The position numbers and the translations under genes are program-made. The notes beneath the pieces were generated by a model. It had not been told where the DNA came from. It ran no database searches and saw only the letters and a list, made by a program, of their open reading frames with translations. From assembly GCA_030550235.1 (NCBI GenBank), contig JAUQPU010000010.1:1-33053 (forward strand): DNA of 33,053 bases, read 5' to 3'. Positions 16,007 through 23,884 of the stretch are shown here, piece after piece (within the stretch, counting starts at the first letter, position 1; each line of letters starts with the position of its first letter). This DNA comes from Thermoproteota archaeon. GTDB taxonomy: Archaea; Thermoproteota; Nitrososphaeria_A; Caldarchaeales; Calditenuaceae.

Positions 16007-17101
16007 GTGGAGATGGCTTTAAGGGTTGTCGGCATCGACCCCGGTACTAAGAGCTTCGACGTTTTCGGGCTTGAGGATGAGGAAGTCCTGGTTGATGCCT
16101 CTATACCGTCGGAGGAGATTGCCTCTAACCCCCGCATCCTCGCCGATATGCTCCATAGCCTAGAACCCTTGGACCTGGTTGTGGGCCCCTCAGGATACGG
16201 AATCCCGCTCAAACACATCTCAGAGATAAGCGATAGAGACCTATTCTATATGACGCTGGTGAGACCTGACGAGAGGGACATCCCAGTACTTGTCGGGCTG
16301 GCAAGAGTCGTCAAGGAACTGAGAAAACACAAGTTCAACACCTATTTCATACCCGGTGTTGCACATCTCCCAACAGTTCCGCCCCATAGGAAGGTTAACG
16401 CCATTGACCTTGGAACAGCGGATAAGCTATGTGTTGCTGCACTTGCGATTCACGACTACGCCAAGAGACATGGATTATCGTATCGGGATGTGTCGATACT
16501 GGTTGTGGAGGTTGGATACGGCTATAACGCTGTGATGGCGGTAGACCATGGAGTGATTGTTGATGGTGTGGGAGGCACAAGAGCGGGCCCGGGATTCCTC
16601 ACAGCCGGTGGGCTTGATGGAGAGGTCGCATACCTGTTAGGGTCTCTAAGGAAGGAGATGCTCTTCAAGGGAGGTGTTAAGAGTATTATAGGCCGCGACT
16701 TGGCACCTGAAGACCTGCACAAACTGGCTCAGAGCAGTGAGGCAGCTAAAATCGCGTGGAACGCATTCGTGGAGGGGATCGAGAAGACGGTCTGGTCCCT
16801 CATCCCAGTCATGAGCAGGATAGACGCAATACAGCTCTCAGGCCGGCTAAGCAGGGTTGAGCCAATCTACAACGAGCTGTCTAGACGTCTAAGCCGCCTA
16901 GCACCTGTCGAGAGGATCAAGGGCTTTGGAGCCAAGTCAAAGGAGGCTGCACAGGGAGCAGCCCTAATAGCCAACGGACTCGCAGGAGGACCTGCAAAGG
17001 AGTTGGTCGAGCTTTTGAGGATAAGAGAGTCTGGGGGAACGGTGCTAGACTATGTCTTCATCGAAAATCTGAAGGAAAGGATGGCTAGTGACGGAGGATA
17101 G
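16007..17101 (+). CDS. DUF1464 protein (ASKHA kinase fold; COG2441, predicted butyrate kinase)
   Basis: A 364-residue archaeal protein of the actin/sugar-kinase superfamily. The first phosphate loop reads VVGIDPGTKSFDVFGL, the mid-protein loop is VNAIDLGTADKLCVAALAI, then VEVGYGYNAVMAV with GVGGTRAGPGFL, and a late adenosine segment IQLSGRLSR...GFGAKSKEAAQGAALIANG. The family has been predicted to be a butyrate/acetate-kinase relative, but I know of no secure assay, so substrate is open. Start GTG 16007 or ATG 16013; the TATA-like element near 15975 fits either as a leaderless start. Pyruvate phosphate dikinase follows 111 bases downstream, with its own promoter, so the two need not be cotranscribed. 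Confidence 0.88.
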   Translation: MEMALRVVGIDPGTKSFDVFGLEDEEVLVDASIPSEEIASNPRILADMLHSLEPLDLVVGPSGYGIPLKHISEISDRDLFYMTLVRPDERDIPVLVGLARVVKELRKHKFNTYFIPGVAHLPTVPPHRKVNAIDLGTADKLCVAALAIHDYAKRHGLSYRDVSILVVEVGYGYNAVMAVDHGVIVDGVGGTRAGPGFLTAGGLDGEVAYLLGSLRKEMLFKGGVKSIIGRDLAPEDLHKLAQSSEAAKIAWNAFVEGIEKTVWSLIPVMSRIDAIQLSGRLSRVEPIYNELSRRLSRLAPVERIKGFGAKSKEAAQGAALIANGLAGGPAKELVELLRIRESGGTVLDYVFIENLKERMASDGG

Positions 17102-17106
17102 CTGCA

Positions 17107-17149
17107 CAATCTTTAATTTAGATTGGGAGAAATGTTTAGACTCTTAAAC
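17107..17149. promoter_or_regulatory. Two short inverted repeats between DUF1464 and ppdK
   Basis: CAATCT (17107-17112) pairs with AGATTG (17120-17125) across a 7-base AT loop, and GTTTA (17134-17138) pairs with TAAAC (17145-17149). They follow the DUF1464 stop and precede the ppdK TATA-like CATATATATC (17171-17180). They could end the first transcript or bind a regulator of ppdK. The stems are short, so confidence is low. Confidence 0.3.
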
Positions 17150-17212
17150 ACTCGCCAGTGAGGGTCTTTACATATATATCGTGGCTAACTTGCTTAAGCA
17201 ACGAGGATAGAG

Positions 17213-19867
17213 TTGGCCAGAGTCTATCTCTTTCATGAGGCCAAGGGGTTGACGCGGTTCGAGCTTGGAGGTAAGGGCTATGGCCTCGTCGAGATGACCG
17301 CTGCTGGTCTTCCTGTGCCTCCTGGATTCACGATTCTGACGTCTGCATGTAAGGAATATTACGCGAATGGGGGAAACATTCCTGAGGGGCTGCTTGACGA
17401 GGTTCGTGAAAAGCTGAAGAAGCTTGAGGAGATGACCGGTAAGAGGTTCAACGACCCTGAGAGGCCACTCCTTGTCTCTGTTAGGTCTGGTGCTCCCTAC
17501 TCCATGCCGGGTATGATGGACACCATACTCAACCTAGGCTTGAATGATAGGGTTGTCGAGGGTGTTGCAAGGCTGACGGGGGACCGGCGCTTCGCTTATG
17601 ACGCATACCGCCGCTTCATCCAGATGTTCGCGAGGATAGCCATGGGCGTTAAGGGTGAGCTATTTGAGCAGGTTTTAGAGAGGACGAGGAACAGGCTGGG
17701 CGTCAAGCATGACTACGAGATTCCAGCGTCAGAGCTCGAAAAGATAGTCCAGGAGTTTAAACAGATTGTGAAGAGGGAGACAGGGAGGGAGTTTCCACAG
17801 GAGCCGTGGGAGCAGCTTGTCATGGCCATCGAGGCAGTCTTCAAGTCATGGAACAACCCCCGCGCAATAGAGTATAGACGCTATTACAAAATCGCGGATG
17901 ACCTAGGCACAGCAGTCAACGTACAACTCATGGTCTTCGGCAATATGGGCATGGACTCTGGCTCAGGAGTCGGCTTCACTAGGAACCCATCCACCGGAGA
18001 GGCCAAACTCTACGGCGAATACCTACCCAACTCTCAGGGTGAGGACGTTGTCGCTGGGATAAGAACACCCATACCGATCGATAAGGTAGACTCACAGATC
18101 TATAGGCAGCTGGTCGAAATATCTCGGAAGCTTGAGAGGTATTTCAAAGATATGCAGGACTTCGAGTTCACAGTTGAGCGTGGGAAGCTCTACATGCTCC
18201 AGACCAGGAATGGGAAGAGGACAGCTCAGGCCGCTGTCAAGATTGCTGTGGACATGGTTAGGGAGGGGCTCATAACGAAGGAGGAGGCATTATCCAGGAT
18301 TGAGCCCAACGAGCTTAATCAGCTGCTACACCGGAGGCTTGACCCGCGGGCTAAGATTGAGCCGATAGCCAAGGGGCTTAACGCATCACCCGGAGTGGCA
18401 ACGGGCAAGGTAATCTTCGACACAGATGAGGCGGCTGAGCTCGGAGGGGAGGGCGAGAAGGTGATACTTGTGCGGCCTGAGACAACCCCTGAGGATATTA
18501 AGGGGGTTATCGCCGCCCAGGGCGTGCTTACAAGTAGAGGAGGGATGACAAGCCACGCCGCTGTTGTCGCGAGAGGCATGGGGAAGCCGGCTGTCGTCGG
18601 CTGCGAGAGCATCAAGATAAACATGGAGGAGGGCTACTTCGTAACTGACAAGGGCATCCGCGTCAATAAAGGCGACATAATAACAATCGACGGGACGACC
18701 GGCTCGGTCATCCTCGGAGAGGCGCCGACAATCGAGCCTGAACTGACTGAAGAGTTCAAGCTCCTGTTGTCTTGGGCTAATGAGATTAAGAGGCTGGGTG
18801 TTAGGGCTAATGCCGATACGCCTGAGGCGGCGGCGAAGGCTAGGGAATTCGGTGCAGAGGGCATAGGGCTCTGCAGGACTGAGAGGATGTTCAACGCTCC
18901 GGACAGGCTGCCTATCGTGAAGGAGATGATCATGGCTGAGACGGAGGAGGAGAGGAGGAGGGCGCTTGAAAAGCTCTTCCCGCTCCAGCTGGGCGACTTC
19001 ATAGAGATATTCAAGATAATGAAGGGACTGCCGGTGACCGTGAGGCTTCTCGACCTACCGCTCCACGAGTTCCTACCCTCCGAAGCACAGCTACTCACAG
19101 AGATCTATGAGCTAAAGTCCAAGGGCGCGCCGCAGAAGGAGATAGACGAGAAGATGAAGATACTCCAGAAGGTCCGCCAGCTCCAAGAACATAACCCAAT
19201 GATAGGGCATAGAGGCTGCAGACTCGCCATAAGATACCCTGAGATATATGAGATGCAGGTCAGGGCAATACTCACTGCGGCGATAAGGGTGTTGAAGTCC
19301 GAGGGTGAGACAGTCCACGTCCAGATAATGATTCCACTTGTCTCGGAAGCTTCTGAGCTAGCATACCTTAGGGAAATAATCGACAAGACGGCTGAGAAGG
19401 TCTTCCAAGAACAGGGGATAAGGGTACCGTACAAAGTCGGGACGATGATAGAGACGCCCAGAGCCGCGCTGACCGCCTCTAGCATAGCTAAGGTCGCAGA
19501 CTTCTTTTCATTCGGGACCAACGACCTAACACAGACAACATTTGGATTTAGCAGGGACGACGTCGAGGCCAAGTTCATGGCAGACTATCTCGAGAAGAAG
19601 ATTTTGAAGGAGAACCCCTTCGAAGTGCTTGACACAGAGGGTGTTGGGAGGCTTGTGAAGCTCGCGACCGAGGAGGGGAAGAGGGCTAATCCACACTTGG
19701 AGGTCGGAATCTGCGGCGAGCATGGCGGGGAACCGAACAGCGTCAAGTTCTTCCACTCAGCAGGCCTCGACTATGTCAGCTGCTCACCTTACAGGATACC
19801 GATAGCGAGAATAGCGGCGGCCCAGGCAGCAATAGCGATAAAGGAGAAGGCCCCAGTCACGGTTTAG
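17213..19867 (+). CDS. ppdK: Pyruvate, phosphate dikinase
   Basis: An 884-residue enzyme interconverting pyruvate + ATP + Pi with PEP + AMP + PPi, used in glycolysis or gluconeogenesis. Domains in order: ATP-grasp nucleotide-binding (about 1-340; SVRSGAPYSMPGMMDTILNLG, GEDVVAGIRTP), swivelling phosphohistidine domain with H448 in GGMTSHAAVVARGMGKPAV, and the PEP/pyruvate barrel (EGIGLCRTERMF, MIETPRAAL, SFGTNDLTQTTFG) ending with the catalytic C834 in GICGEHGGEP. Length and motif order are standard. The start is TTG 17213: GAGG (17203-17206) sits 6 bases upstream and no ATG or GTG precedes the conserved RVYLF. A TATA-like box is near 17175. Confidence 0.97.
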   Translation: MARVYLFHEAKGLTRFELGGKGYGLVEMTAAGLPVPPGFTILTSACKEYYANGGNIPEGLLDEVREKLKKLEEMTGKRFNDPERPLLVSVRSGAPYSMPGMMDTILNLGLNDRVVEGVARLTGDRRFAYDAYRRFIQMFARIAMGVKGELFEQVLERTRNRLGVKHDYEIPASELEKIVQEFKQIVKRETGREFPQEPWEQLVMAIEAVFKSWNNPRAIEYRRYYKIADDLGTAVNVQLMVFGNMGMDSGSGVGFTRNPSTGEAKLYGEYLPNSQGEDVVAGIRTPIPIDKVDSQIYRQLVEISRKLERYFKDMQDFEFTVERGKLYMLQTRNGKRTAQAAVKIAVDMVREGLITKEEALSRIEPNELNQLLHRRLDPRAKIEPIAKGLNASPGVATGKVIFDTDEAAELGGEGEKVILVRPETTPEDIKGVIAAQGVLTSRGGMTSHAAVVARGMGKPAVVGCESIKINMEEGYFVTDKGIRVNKGDIITIDGTTGSVILGEAPTIEPELTEEFKLLLSWANEIKRLGVRANADTPEAAAKAREFGAEGIGLCRTERMFNAPDRLPIVKEMIMAETEEERRRALEKLFPLQLGDFIEIFKIMKGLPVTVRLLDLPLHEFLPSEAQLLTEIYELKSKGAPQKEIDEKMKILQKVRQLQEHNPMIGHRGCRLAIRYPEIYEMQVRAILTAAIRVLKSEGETVHVQIMIPLVSEASELAYLREIIDKTAEKVFQEQGIRVPYKVGTMIETPRAALTASSIAKVADFFSFGTNDLTQTTFGFSRDDVEAKFMADYLEKKILKENPFEVLDTEGVGRLVKLATEEGKRANPHLEVGICGEHGGEPNSVKFFHSAGLDYVSCSPYRIPIARIAAAQAAIAIKEKAPVTV

Positions 19868-19871
19868 AGAC

Positions 19872-20228
19872 CTAGTAGCTTGTTTTAGTTTTACTGTTTA
19901 TTATTGCTAGGTGGGATAGCTCGGAGTCTGGTGCAGCGCCGTGCCAATGCCTTTCACCAGCCGGTATTAGAACTATATCCCCCTCCCTGACCTCCTTTTC
20001 CTCGCGCTCATCACCCACAAATCCGCGGCCCCTGAGAATGAATAATATCTGCTCGTGGTCATGTGTATGGAGTTTAGTTCTTGCGCCTGGCGAGAAAGTC
20101 ACAATGACGGCCATGAACTCTTTTGAGCCGTTTTCCTCGCTGATAAGAGTTTCCACGTTTACGGTCCCCTCGAATAGGCCGCCCTTCCGCTCCTCACCCC
20201 TGACACTCCCACTGCTAACGATTATCAT
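19872..20228 (-). CDS. Cupin-domain protein
   Basis: A 118-residue single-domain cupin. Motif 1 reads GARTKLHTHDHEQILFILRGRG, giving the H-x-H...E metal ligands, and motif 2 reads EGDIVLIPAGERHWHGA with the final His. Small cupins of this type bind a divalent metal and may be isomerases, dioxygenases or sensors; no substrate can be assigned. ATG 20228 was chosen over TTG 20231. It lies 27 bases beyond the stop of the HxlR regulator gene in the same direction and probably forms an operon with it, although a TATA-like AAAAATTTAG lies about 30 bases upstream of its own start. Convergent with ppdK, four bases apart. Confidence 0.88.
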   Translation of the reverse strand: MIIVSSGSVRGEERKGGLFEGTVNVETLISEENGSKEFMAVIVTFSPGARTKLHTHDHEQILFILRGRGFVGDEREEKEVREGDIVLIPAGERHWHGAAPDSELSHLAIINSKTKTSY

Positions 20229-20255
20229 CAAAACCTAAAAGGCTTATCCTGAAAT

Positions 20256-20711
20256 CTAAATTTTTCTAGAGCTTTTTTTCGTCCGAGCTCTGGCTATGCC
20301 ATTTTCGCTGACTTCTTCCCTAATCTTGAGAGTAGGCCCCCTATCGTGTGACTGGCTTCTGTCTTCCAAGCGTATCACCCACTTCCCTCCCCAATACCTA
20401 AGATAATCTAAGAGTGGCCTGAGATCAATTGCCATCTCAGTCAGTGAGTATTTTACACTGAAGGGATGAGTACTCACAATCTCCCGCGACACTAGCCCCG
20501 CCTCTTGCAGTGATTTCAGCGTTCTGGAAAGGGTCTTGGAGTTGATTCTGGGCACTGTCCTTAACAGCTCGTTGAAGCTTTTCGGGCCATCTAAGAGATA
20601 GCTGATAACGACTAGGGACCACATGCTCCTCAAGAGTTTTGACGCGGCAAGGACTGGACAAATCTTTACCCCATCGCCGTTTGAATTGTATCTACACTGC
20701 GAGTTAGTCAT
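20256..20711 (-). CDS. HxlR-family winged-helix regulator
   Basis: A 151-residue transcription factor of the HxlR (MarR-like) family. The family signature is clear: C18-P-V near the N-terminus, then SLVVISYLLDGPKSFNELLR, the recognition helix INSKTLSRTLKSLQEAGLVSRE, the wing HPFSVKYSLTEM and the dimerisation helix DLRPLLDYLRYWG. C18 matches the redox-sensing cysteine of members such as HypR/YodB, and C6 is an added cysteine. The C-terminal tail (about 118-151) is highly basic and atypical. The ATG at 20711 lies inside one of two matching operator-like sites, so autoregulation is likely. It faces DoxX and precedes the cupin. By analogy to YodB/CatR control of the DoxX-like CatD in Bacillus, it may sense quinone, aldehyde or thiol stress. 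Confidence 0.92.
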   Translation of the reverse strand: MTNSQCRYNSNGDGVKICPVLAASKLLRSMWSLVVISYLLDGPKSFNELLRTVPRINSKTLSRTLKSLQEAGLVSREIVSTHPFSVKYSLTEMAIDLRPLLDYLRYWGGKWVIRLEDRSQSHDRGPTLKIREEVSENGIARARTKKSSRKI

Positions 20712-20720
20712 CTGGTGGCA
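20707..20720. promoter_or_regulatory. Operator-like site 1, overlapping the hxlR-type gene start codon
   Basis: GTCATCTGGTGGCA matches site 2 (20756-20769) at 11 of 14 bases. The core is a pseudo-palindrome GTCA-N5-TGGC. It covers the ATG of the regulator (20709-20711) and the predicted transcription start near 20713. Confidence 0.5.
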
Positions 20721-20732
20721 TATCTGCCCCCT

Positions 20733-20747
20733 ACTATTTAAAATAGT
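20733..20747. promoter_or_regulatory. Palindromic bidirectional TATA element
   Basis: ACTATTT-A-AAATAGT is a perfect 7-base inverted repeat about one base. It reads as a TATA box on both strands and lies about 27 bases from the predicted starts of both the leftward regulator transcript and the rightward DoxX transcript. Confidence 0.55.
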
Positions 20748-20769
20748 GGCACTTTGCCATCTAGTGGCG
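20747..20769. promoter_or_regulatory. Operator-like site 2 with an adjoining palindrome, at the DoxX transcription start
   Basis: GCCATCTAGTGGCG (20756-20769) repeats site 1 and contains GCCA-N5-TGGC. It overlaps a second perfect dyad, TGGCA-CTT-TGCCA (20747-20759). The predicted DoxX transcription start (near 20767) lies within it, a position suited to repression. Confidence 0.5.
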
Positions 20770-20786
20770 TTAGGTGAGCGCTATAA

Positions 20787-21263
20787 ATGGCAGTGTTCGG
20801 TTTCCTAGAGCAATACAGCGATGTCGCGTTCCTGATACTTAGAATAGCCCTAGGCTTCATGATGGTTGTCCACGGGTTTCCAAAGCTGTTCGGACCCGCT
20901 AGGCCTCAGATGAGGTCTGGCATGGCCCAGCTGGGGATTCCGCAGACCCTCTTCGACTTGGTTGGGCTATTAGAGTTTCTCGGAGGAATATTCTTGATAG
21001 CAGGGTTTCTTACCAGGATAGTCGCAATACTCTTCGCCTTAGAGATGGTGGGCACGATTGCTCTCTATTTATCAGTCCTCGGGAAGTTTACCCCGCCGCC
21101 TGAGATGTTGAGCCAGATGGTAGCTAACTCTAGAAGGGTTATGCGCGGGTTTGTATCCGGTGTGGGTGGATGGGAGTTAGACCTGCTAATATTGGCGGTG
21201 GCCCTCCTGCTCCTTATCACAGGCGCTGGCGCTCTCGCGATAGACTCCATATTGGGGATATAG
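20787..21263 (+). CDS. DoxX-family membrane protein
   Basis: A 158-residue integral membrane protein with four hydrophobic segments (about 13-33, 57-76, 79-98, 128-150). The first helix carries the family pattern LILRIALGFMMVVHGFPKLFG, and the second LVGLLEFLGGIFLIAGFLTR. DoxX relatives include the small subunit of thiosulfate:quinone oxidoreductase and the CatD/MhqP proteins of quinone and thiol stress. The divergent HxlR regulator with a likely redox cysteine favours the stress role here. An AGGTGAG Shine-Dalgarno (20772-20778) lies 8 bases before ATG 20787. Convergent with the methyltransferase/ATP-grasp gene. Confidence 0.92.
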   Translation: MAVFGFLEQYSDVAFLILRIALGFMMVVHGFPKLFGPARPQMRSGMAQLGIPQTLFDLVGLLEFLGGIFLIAGFLTRIVAILFALEMVGTIALYLSVLGKFTPPPEMLSQMVANSRRVMRGFVSGVGGWELDLLILAVALLLLITGAGALAIDSILGI

Positions 21264-21329
21264 AAGGGCCACCTCACATCTCTATCAAGTTTTCTAAGGA
21301 CTAGAATACTAGTGTGAGTGCTTTACGAC

Positions 21330-23246
21330 CTAGGCGAGCGCTTCATTCTGCTGACGCATAATCCTTCTCTCAGTGCTCCTGATTATTTCTAGAATCATAC
21401 GCTTATATGACCAGCCCATGTAGCTACACGCCTTTCTCAAGTGGCCATCCCAAACCCAGCCAGGATTAGGATTCGCCTCCAAAAAACGCGGCACACCATC
21501 ACTCCCCAGCCTCCAATCGAACCTTGCATAATCCCTGCACCCCAGCCTCCTAAAGAGCTGGACCGACCACTTCGTCAGCATTGACTTCACATTTTGAGGT
21601 AGGGCGGCTGGTATGGACTTGACAGCTCCGTAGCTACTCTCGGGTATCCATTTTGCTTGGTAGGTGCATATTCTGGGGAGCTCGGTTGGGACTCTGCTAT
21701 AGTCCTCCGTCAGTATGGGGGGCATAATGTAGTCGTGAGGTGGATTCCCTATAATCGAGACTGTGAGGTCCTTGCCCTCAATATACTCCTCCACGAGAAT
21801 CGGGCCGCTATACTTCCACTCAACGCGAAGCCTCTCGACGGCGCCCGCAAGCTCCGCAGGACTCCTTACAACACTTTTCTCAGTTATGCCCCAGCTATTG
21901 TCTCCGAAGTTTGGCTTGACTATCAGTGGAGGCTTCAGACCATCAATCTCCCTCCAAACTTCGCCGGGCTCCAATAACACGAATTTGGGTGTAGGAATTC
22001 CCATACTCAGCGCAATAATCTTTACGAGAGCCTTGTCATAGCATAATGTGAGGCATCGCAGGTCCGCTCCCGTATAGGGTATCCCCAACATCTCAAGAAT
22101 CGCGGATATGTGTGGCTCCTTGTAGGGGTCGTTCTGGTAGCCGTCATCGCAGAGGTTCAATACAAGATGTATCCTCTTGGAGTTCTCCTCCAATATCCTA
22201 ATCAATTCCGCGTGGTTGTCTATTATTTTGAATCTGTAGCCCTTTATGCCGTAGAGGGCGGATTTAAGCTCGTTTACCGCGTATAGGTCGTCCTCGTCAA
22301 ACACCATGCCCGGCTTCACAGGGTTCGGCAGCCGGGGGTCTCCAAGCAATACAAAGACGTCTCTTCCTTGCTCTAGCTTCTCCTGCTCCTTTGAAGCAAT
22401 TGCTGAGACGAGCATACGGGTAGCCATTAGGCCTGGGTCACCCTCCCCATTCTCCGAGCTCATGAGCATCTGGAGAGTCACGTTGACGAAGCCCACAGAC
22501 TCGAGTATCTTCTTGAGCTCTGTGAAGGAGTAGAGCCTGACGGCGTAGACGTTATCCGCCTGGACACCCTTCTCAACATCAATCACAATTTCTCTAGTCA
22601 GGAGCCTCTCTCCATCTGACGACAACTCCCTCTCCCTCACAACTATAGTCCTGTCGTCAGCCCACTCCCAGCTTCTCCTCTCAAGGGTCCGCCTTACAGA
22701 GTCGCCATCGGCCACGTCCATGAGGAGCCTGCCATAGGGTCTCAAAACTCTGTGAATCTCCCTTAGGACTTTTATGTCGTCGCTCCTGCTTGTGAAGTAT
22801 CCGAAGCTGTTGCCTAGCAATAATACGGCGTCGAATGCGTCGTTGGGGTATGGTGTCCTCCTCGCGTCGCCGATCCTGAAGAATGCTCTGAGACCCTGCC
22901 CCTGGGCCGTCCTCTGTGCAAGCCTGATTAGATACTCTGAGAGGTCCAGGCCCTCCACATTCCTAAAGCCCCTCCTCGCCAGCTCTATGGAGTGCCTCCC
23001 ATTCCCACAGCAGAGGTCAAGTATTCTTTCGGAGGGCTCAAGCTCCAGCATCTTGACGATGAGGTCGACCTCCCTCTTCGTCAGCTCCTGATTCAGGGCT
23101 ATATCGGCGTCGGTTTTTAGGTAGAATCCGTTGAAAATCATCGCCCACCAATCATGATCCAGCAGCTGCTCCAGTGAAGCCCCCGCACACCGGCCCCTAA
23201 ATGGTCTAGGCGCAGCAGATGGGTGGGGTTGCCCCAACTGGCTCAC
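21330..23246 (-). CDS. Fusion: SAM-dependent methyltransferase + D-Ala-D-Ala-ligase-like ATP-grasp enzyme
   Basis: A 638-residue two-enzyme protein. Residues about 30-290 form a class I methyltransferase: motif I ILDLCCGNGRH (D77), LDLSEYLIRLA, and FDAVLLLGNSFGYF. Residues about 300-630 form an ATP-grasp ligase of the D-alanine-D-alanine ligase type: an N-terminal domain with VFVLLGDPRLP and LNLCDDG, then IPYTGADLRCLTLCYDKALVK (D404-K405), a central ATP domain with PLIVKPNFGDNSWGI, and the C-terminal metal/substrate loop RFDWRLGS...FLEANPNPGW (E590, N592, PG 595-596). Archaea of this kind lack peptidoglycan, so D-Ala-D-Ala is not an expected product; ligation and methylation of some other amino acid, peptide or amine is likelier. 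The start is GTG; a TATA-like CTTAATAAAC (minus strand, near 23292-23301) lies about 50 bases upstream. Confidence 0.9.
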   Translation of the reverse strand: MSQLGQPHPSAAPRPFRGRCAGASLEQLLDHDWWAMIFNGFYLKTDADIALNQELTKREVDLIVKMLELEPSERILDLCCGNGRHSIELARRGFRNVEGLDLSEYLIRLAQRTAQGQGLRAFFRIGDARRTPYPNDAFDAVLLLGNSFGYFTSRSDDIKVLREIHRVLRPYGRLLMDVADGDSVRRTLERRSWEWADDRTIVVRERELSSDGERLLTREIVIDVEKGVQADNVYAVRLYSFTELKKILESVGFVNVTLQMLMSSENGEGDPGLMATRMLVSAIASKEQEKLEQGRDVFVLLGDPRLPNPVKPGMVFDEDDLYAVNELKSALYGIKGYRFKIIDNHAELIRILEENSKRIHLVLNLCDDGYQNDPYKEPHISAILEMLGIPYTGADLRCLTLCYDKALVKIIALSMGIPTPKFVLLEPGEVWREIDGLKPPLIVKPNFGDNSWGITEKSVVRSPAELAGAVERLRVEWKYSGPILVEEYIEGKDLTVSIIGNPPHDYIMPPILTEDYSRVPTELPRICTYQAKWIPESSYGAVKSIPAALPQNVKSMLTKWSVQLFRRLGCRDYARFDWRLGSDGVPRFLEANPNPGWVWDGHLRKACSYMGWSYKRMILEIIRSTERRIMRQQNEALA

Positions 23247-23338
23247 CAGCTAGCATGGCTATACCCAACTGTTACGCATTGAGGTTGGGCGTTTATTAAG
23301 GCTTACGAGCGTATGTCGCTTAAAATCGAAATAGTGAT

Positions 23339-23797
23339 TTATATAGATGCATCGGCTTTTTTCAACCTCTCTATATTAAGCCTCTCGCTCTCATCGATAC
23401 TCTCAACGGAGAGCCACGCATCTATTATCTCCCTCGCAACCTCAGGGGTAGCCAGTCTCCCGCTCATGGCTAGGACGTTAGCGTCGTTCCAGAGACGCGC
23501 GCCTCTCGCCGTCTGGGCGTCAAAGCAGAGGGCAGCCCTAACCCCCCTAACTTTATTCGCGGCTATCGAGACGCCTGTTCCTGTGTAGCAGACGGCCACC
23601 CCCCAGTCTACTCTACCCTCAGCGACCATGCGCCCCACCTCAAACCCAACCTCGGGCCAAGGCTCAGGCTTCCCACTCTTCAGAGAGCCCACCTCAACAA
23701 CCTCAAACCCTTTTTCCGCAAGATATCTAGCCGCCTCAAGAGCCGCAGCATACCGGTCGTCGGAGCCGACTGCTATCCGTTTCTTCACAAGTCTCAC
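23339..23797 (-). CDS. RpiB/LacAB-family sugar-phosphate isomerase
   Basis: A 152-residue enzyme of the ribose-5-phosphate isomerase B / galactose-6-phosphate isomerase family. It opens with KKRIAVGSDD, has the catalytic cysteine C70 in AVCYTGTGVSIAANKVRGVRAAL, and the phosphate-binding NDANVLAMSGR (104-114). The loop after the cysteine is C-Y-T-G-T-G where most RpiB proteins have C-G-T-G-I-G. Ribose 5-phosphate/ribulose 5-phosphate interconversion is the default guess, but the change may shift substrate. The start is GTG 23797 or GTG 23788. It lies 92 bases upstream of the methyltransferase/ATP-grasp gene in the same direction, with a separate promoter likely. Confidence 0.92.
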   Translation of the reverse strand: MRLVKKRIAVGSDDRYAAALEAARYLAEKGFEVVEVGSLKSGKPEPWPEVGFEVGRMVAEGRVDWGVAVCYTGTGVSIAANKVRGVRAALCFDAQTARGARLWNDANVLAMSGRLATPEVAREIIDAWLSVESIDESERLNIERLKKADASI

Positions 23798-23884
23798 TAT
23801 CCACGCCCAGCTTCTTAAAGTATTTAGCCCTGCTCAGTACAGCCCTGTTAAAGCAGACCGCCAAGTCCAGTGGTTGAGGGTTAA

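Noticed and set aside
21264-21329. Inverted repeat CTCACA...TGTGAG between DoxX and the fusion gene as a terminator
   Set aside because: The loop is 34 bases and no strong T-run follows on either strand; kept only as a possibility.
23233-23272. CCCAACTG direct repeat near the methyltransferase/ATP-grasp start
   Set aside because: One copy lies inside the coding region and the repeat is short; chance is likely.
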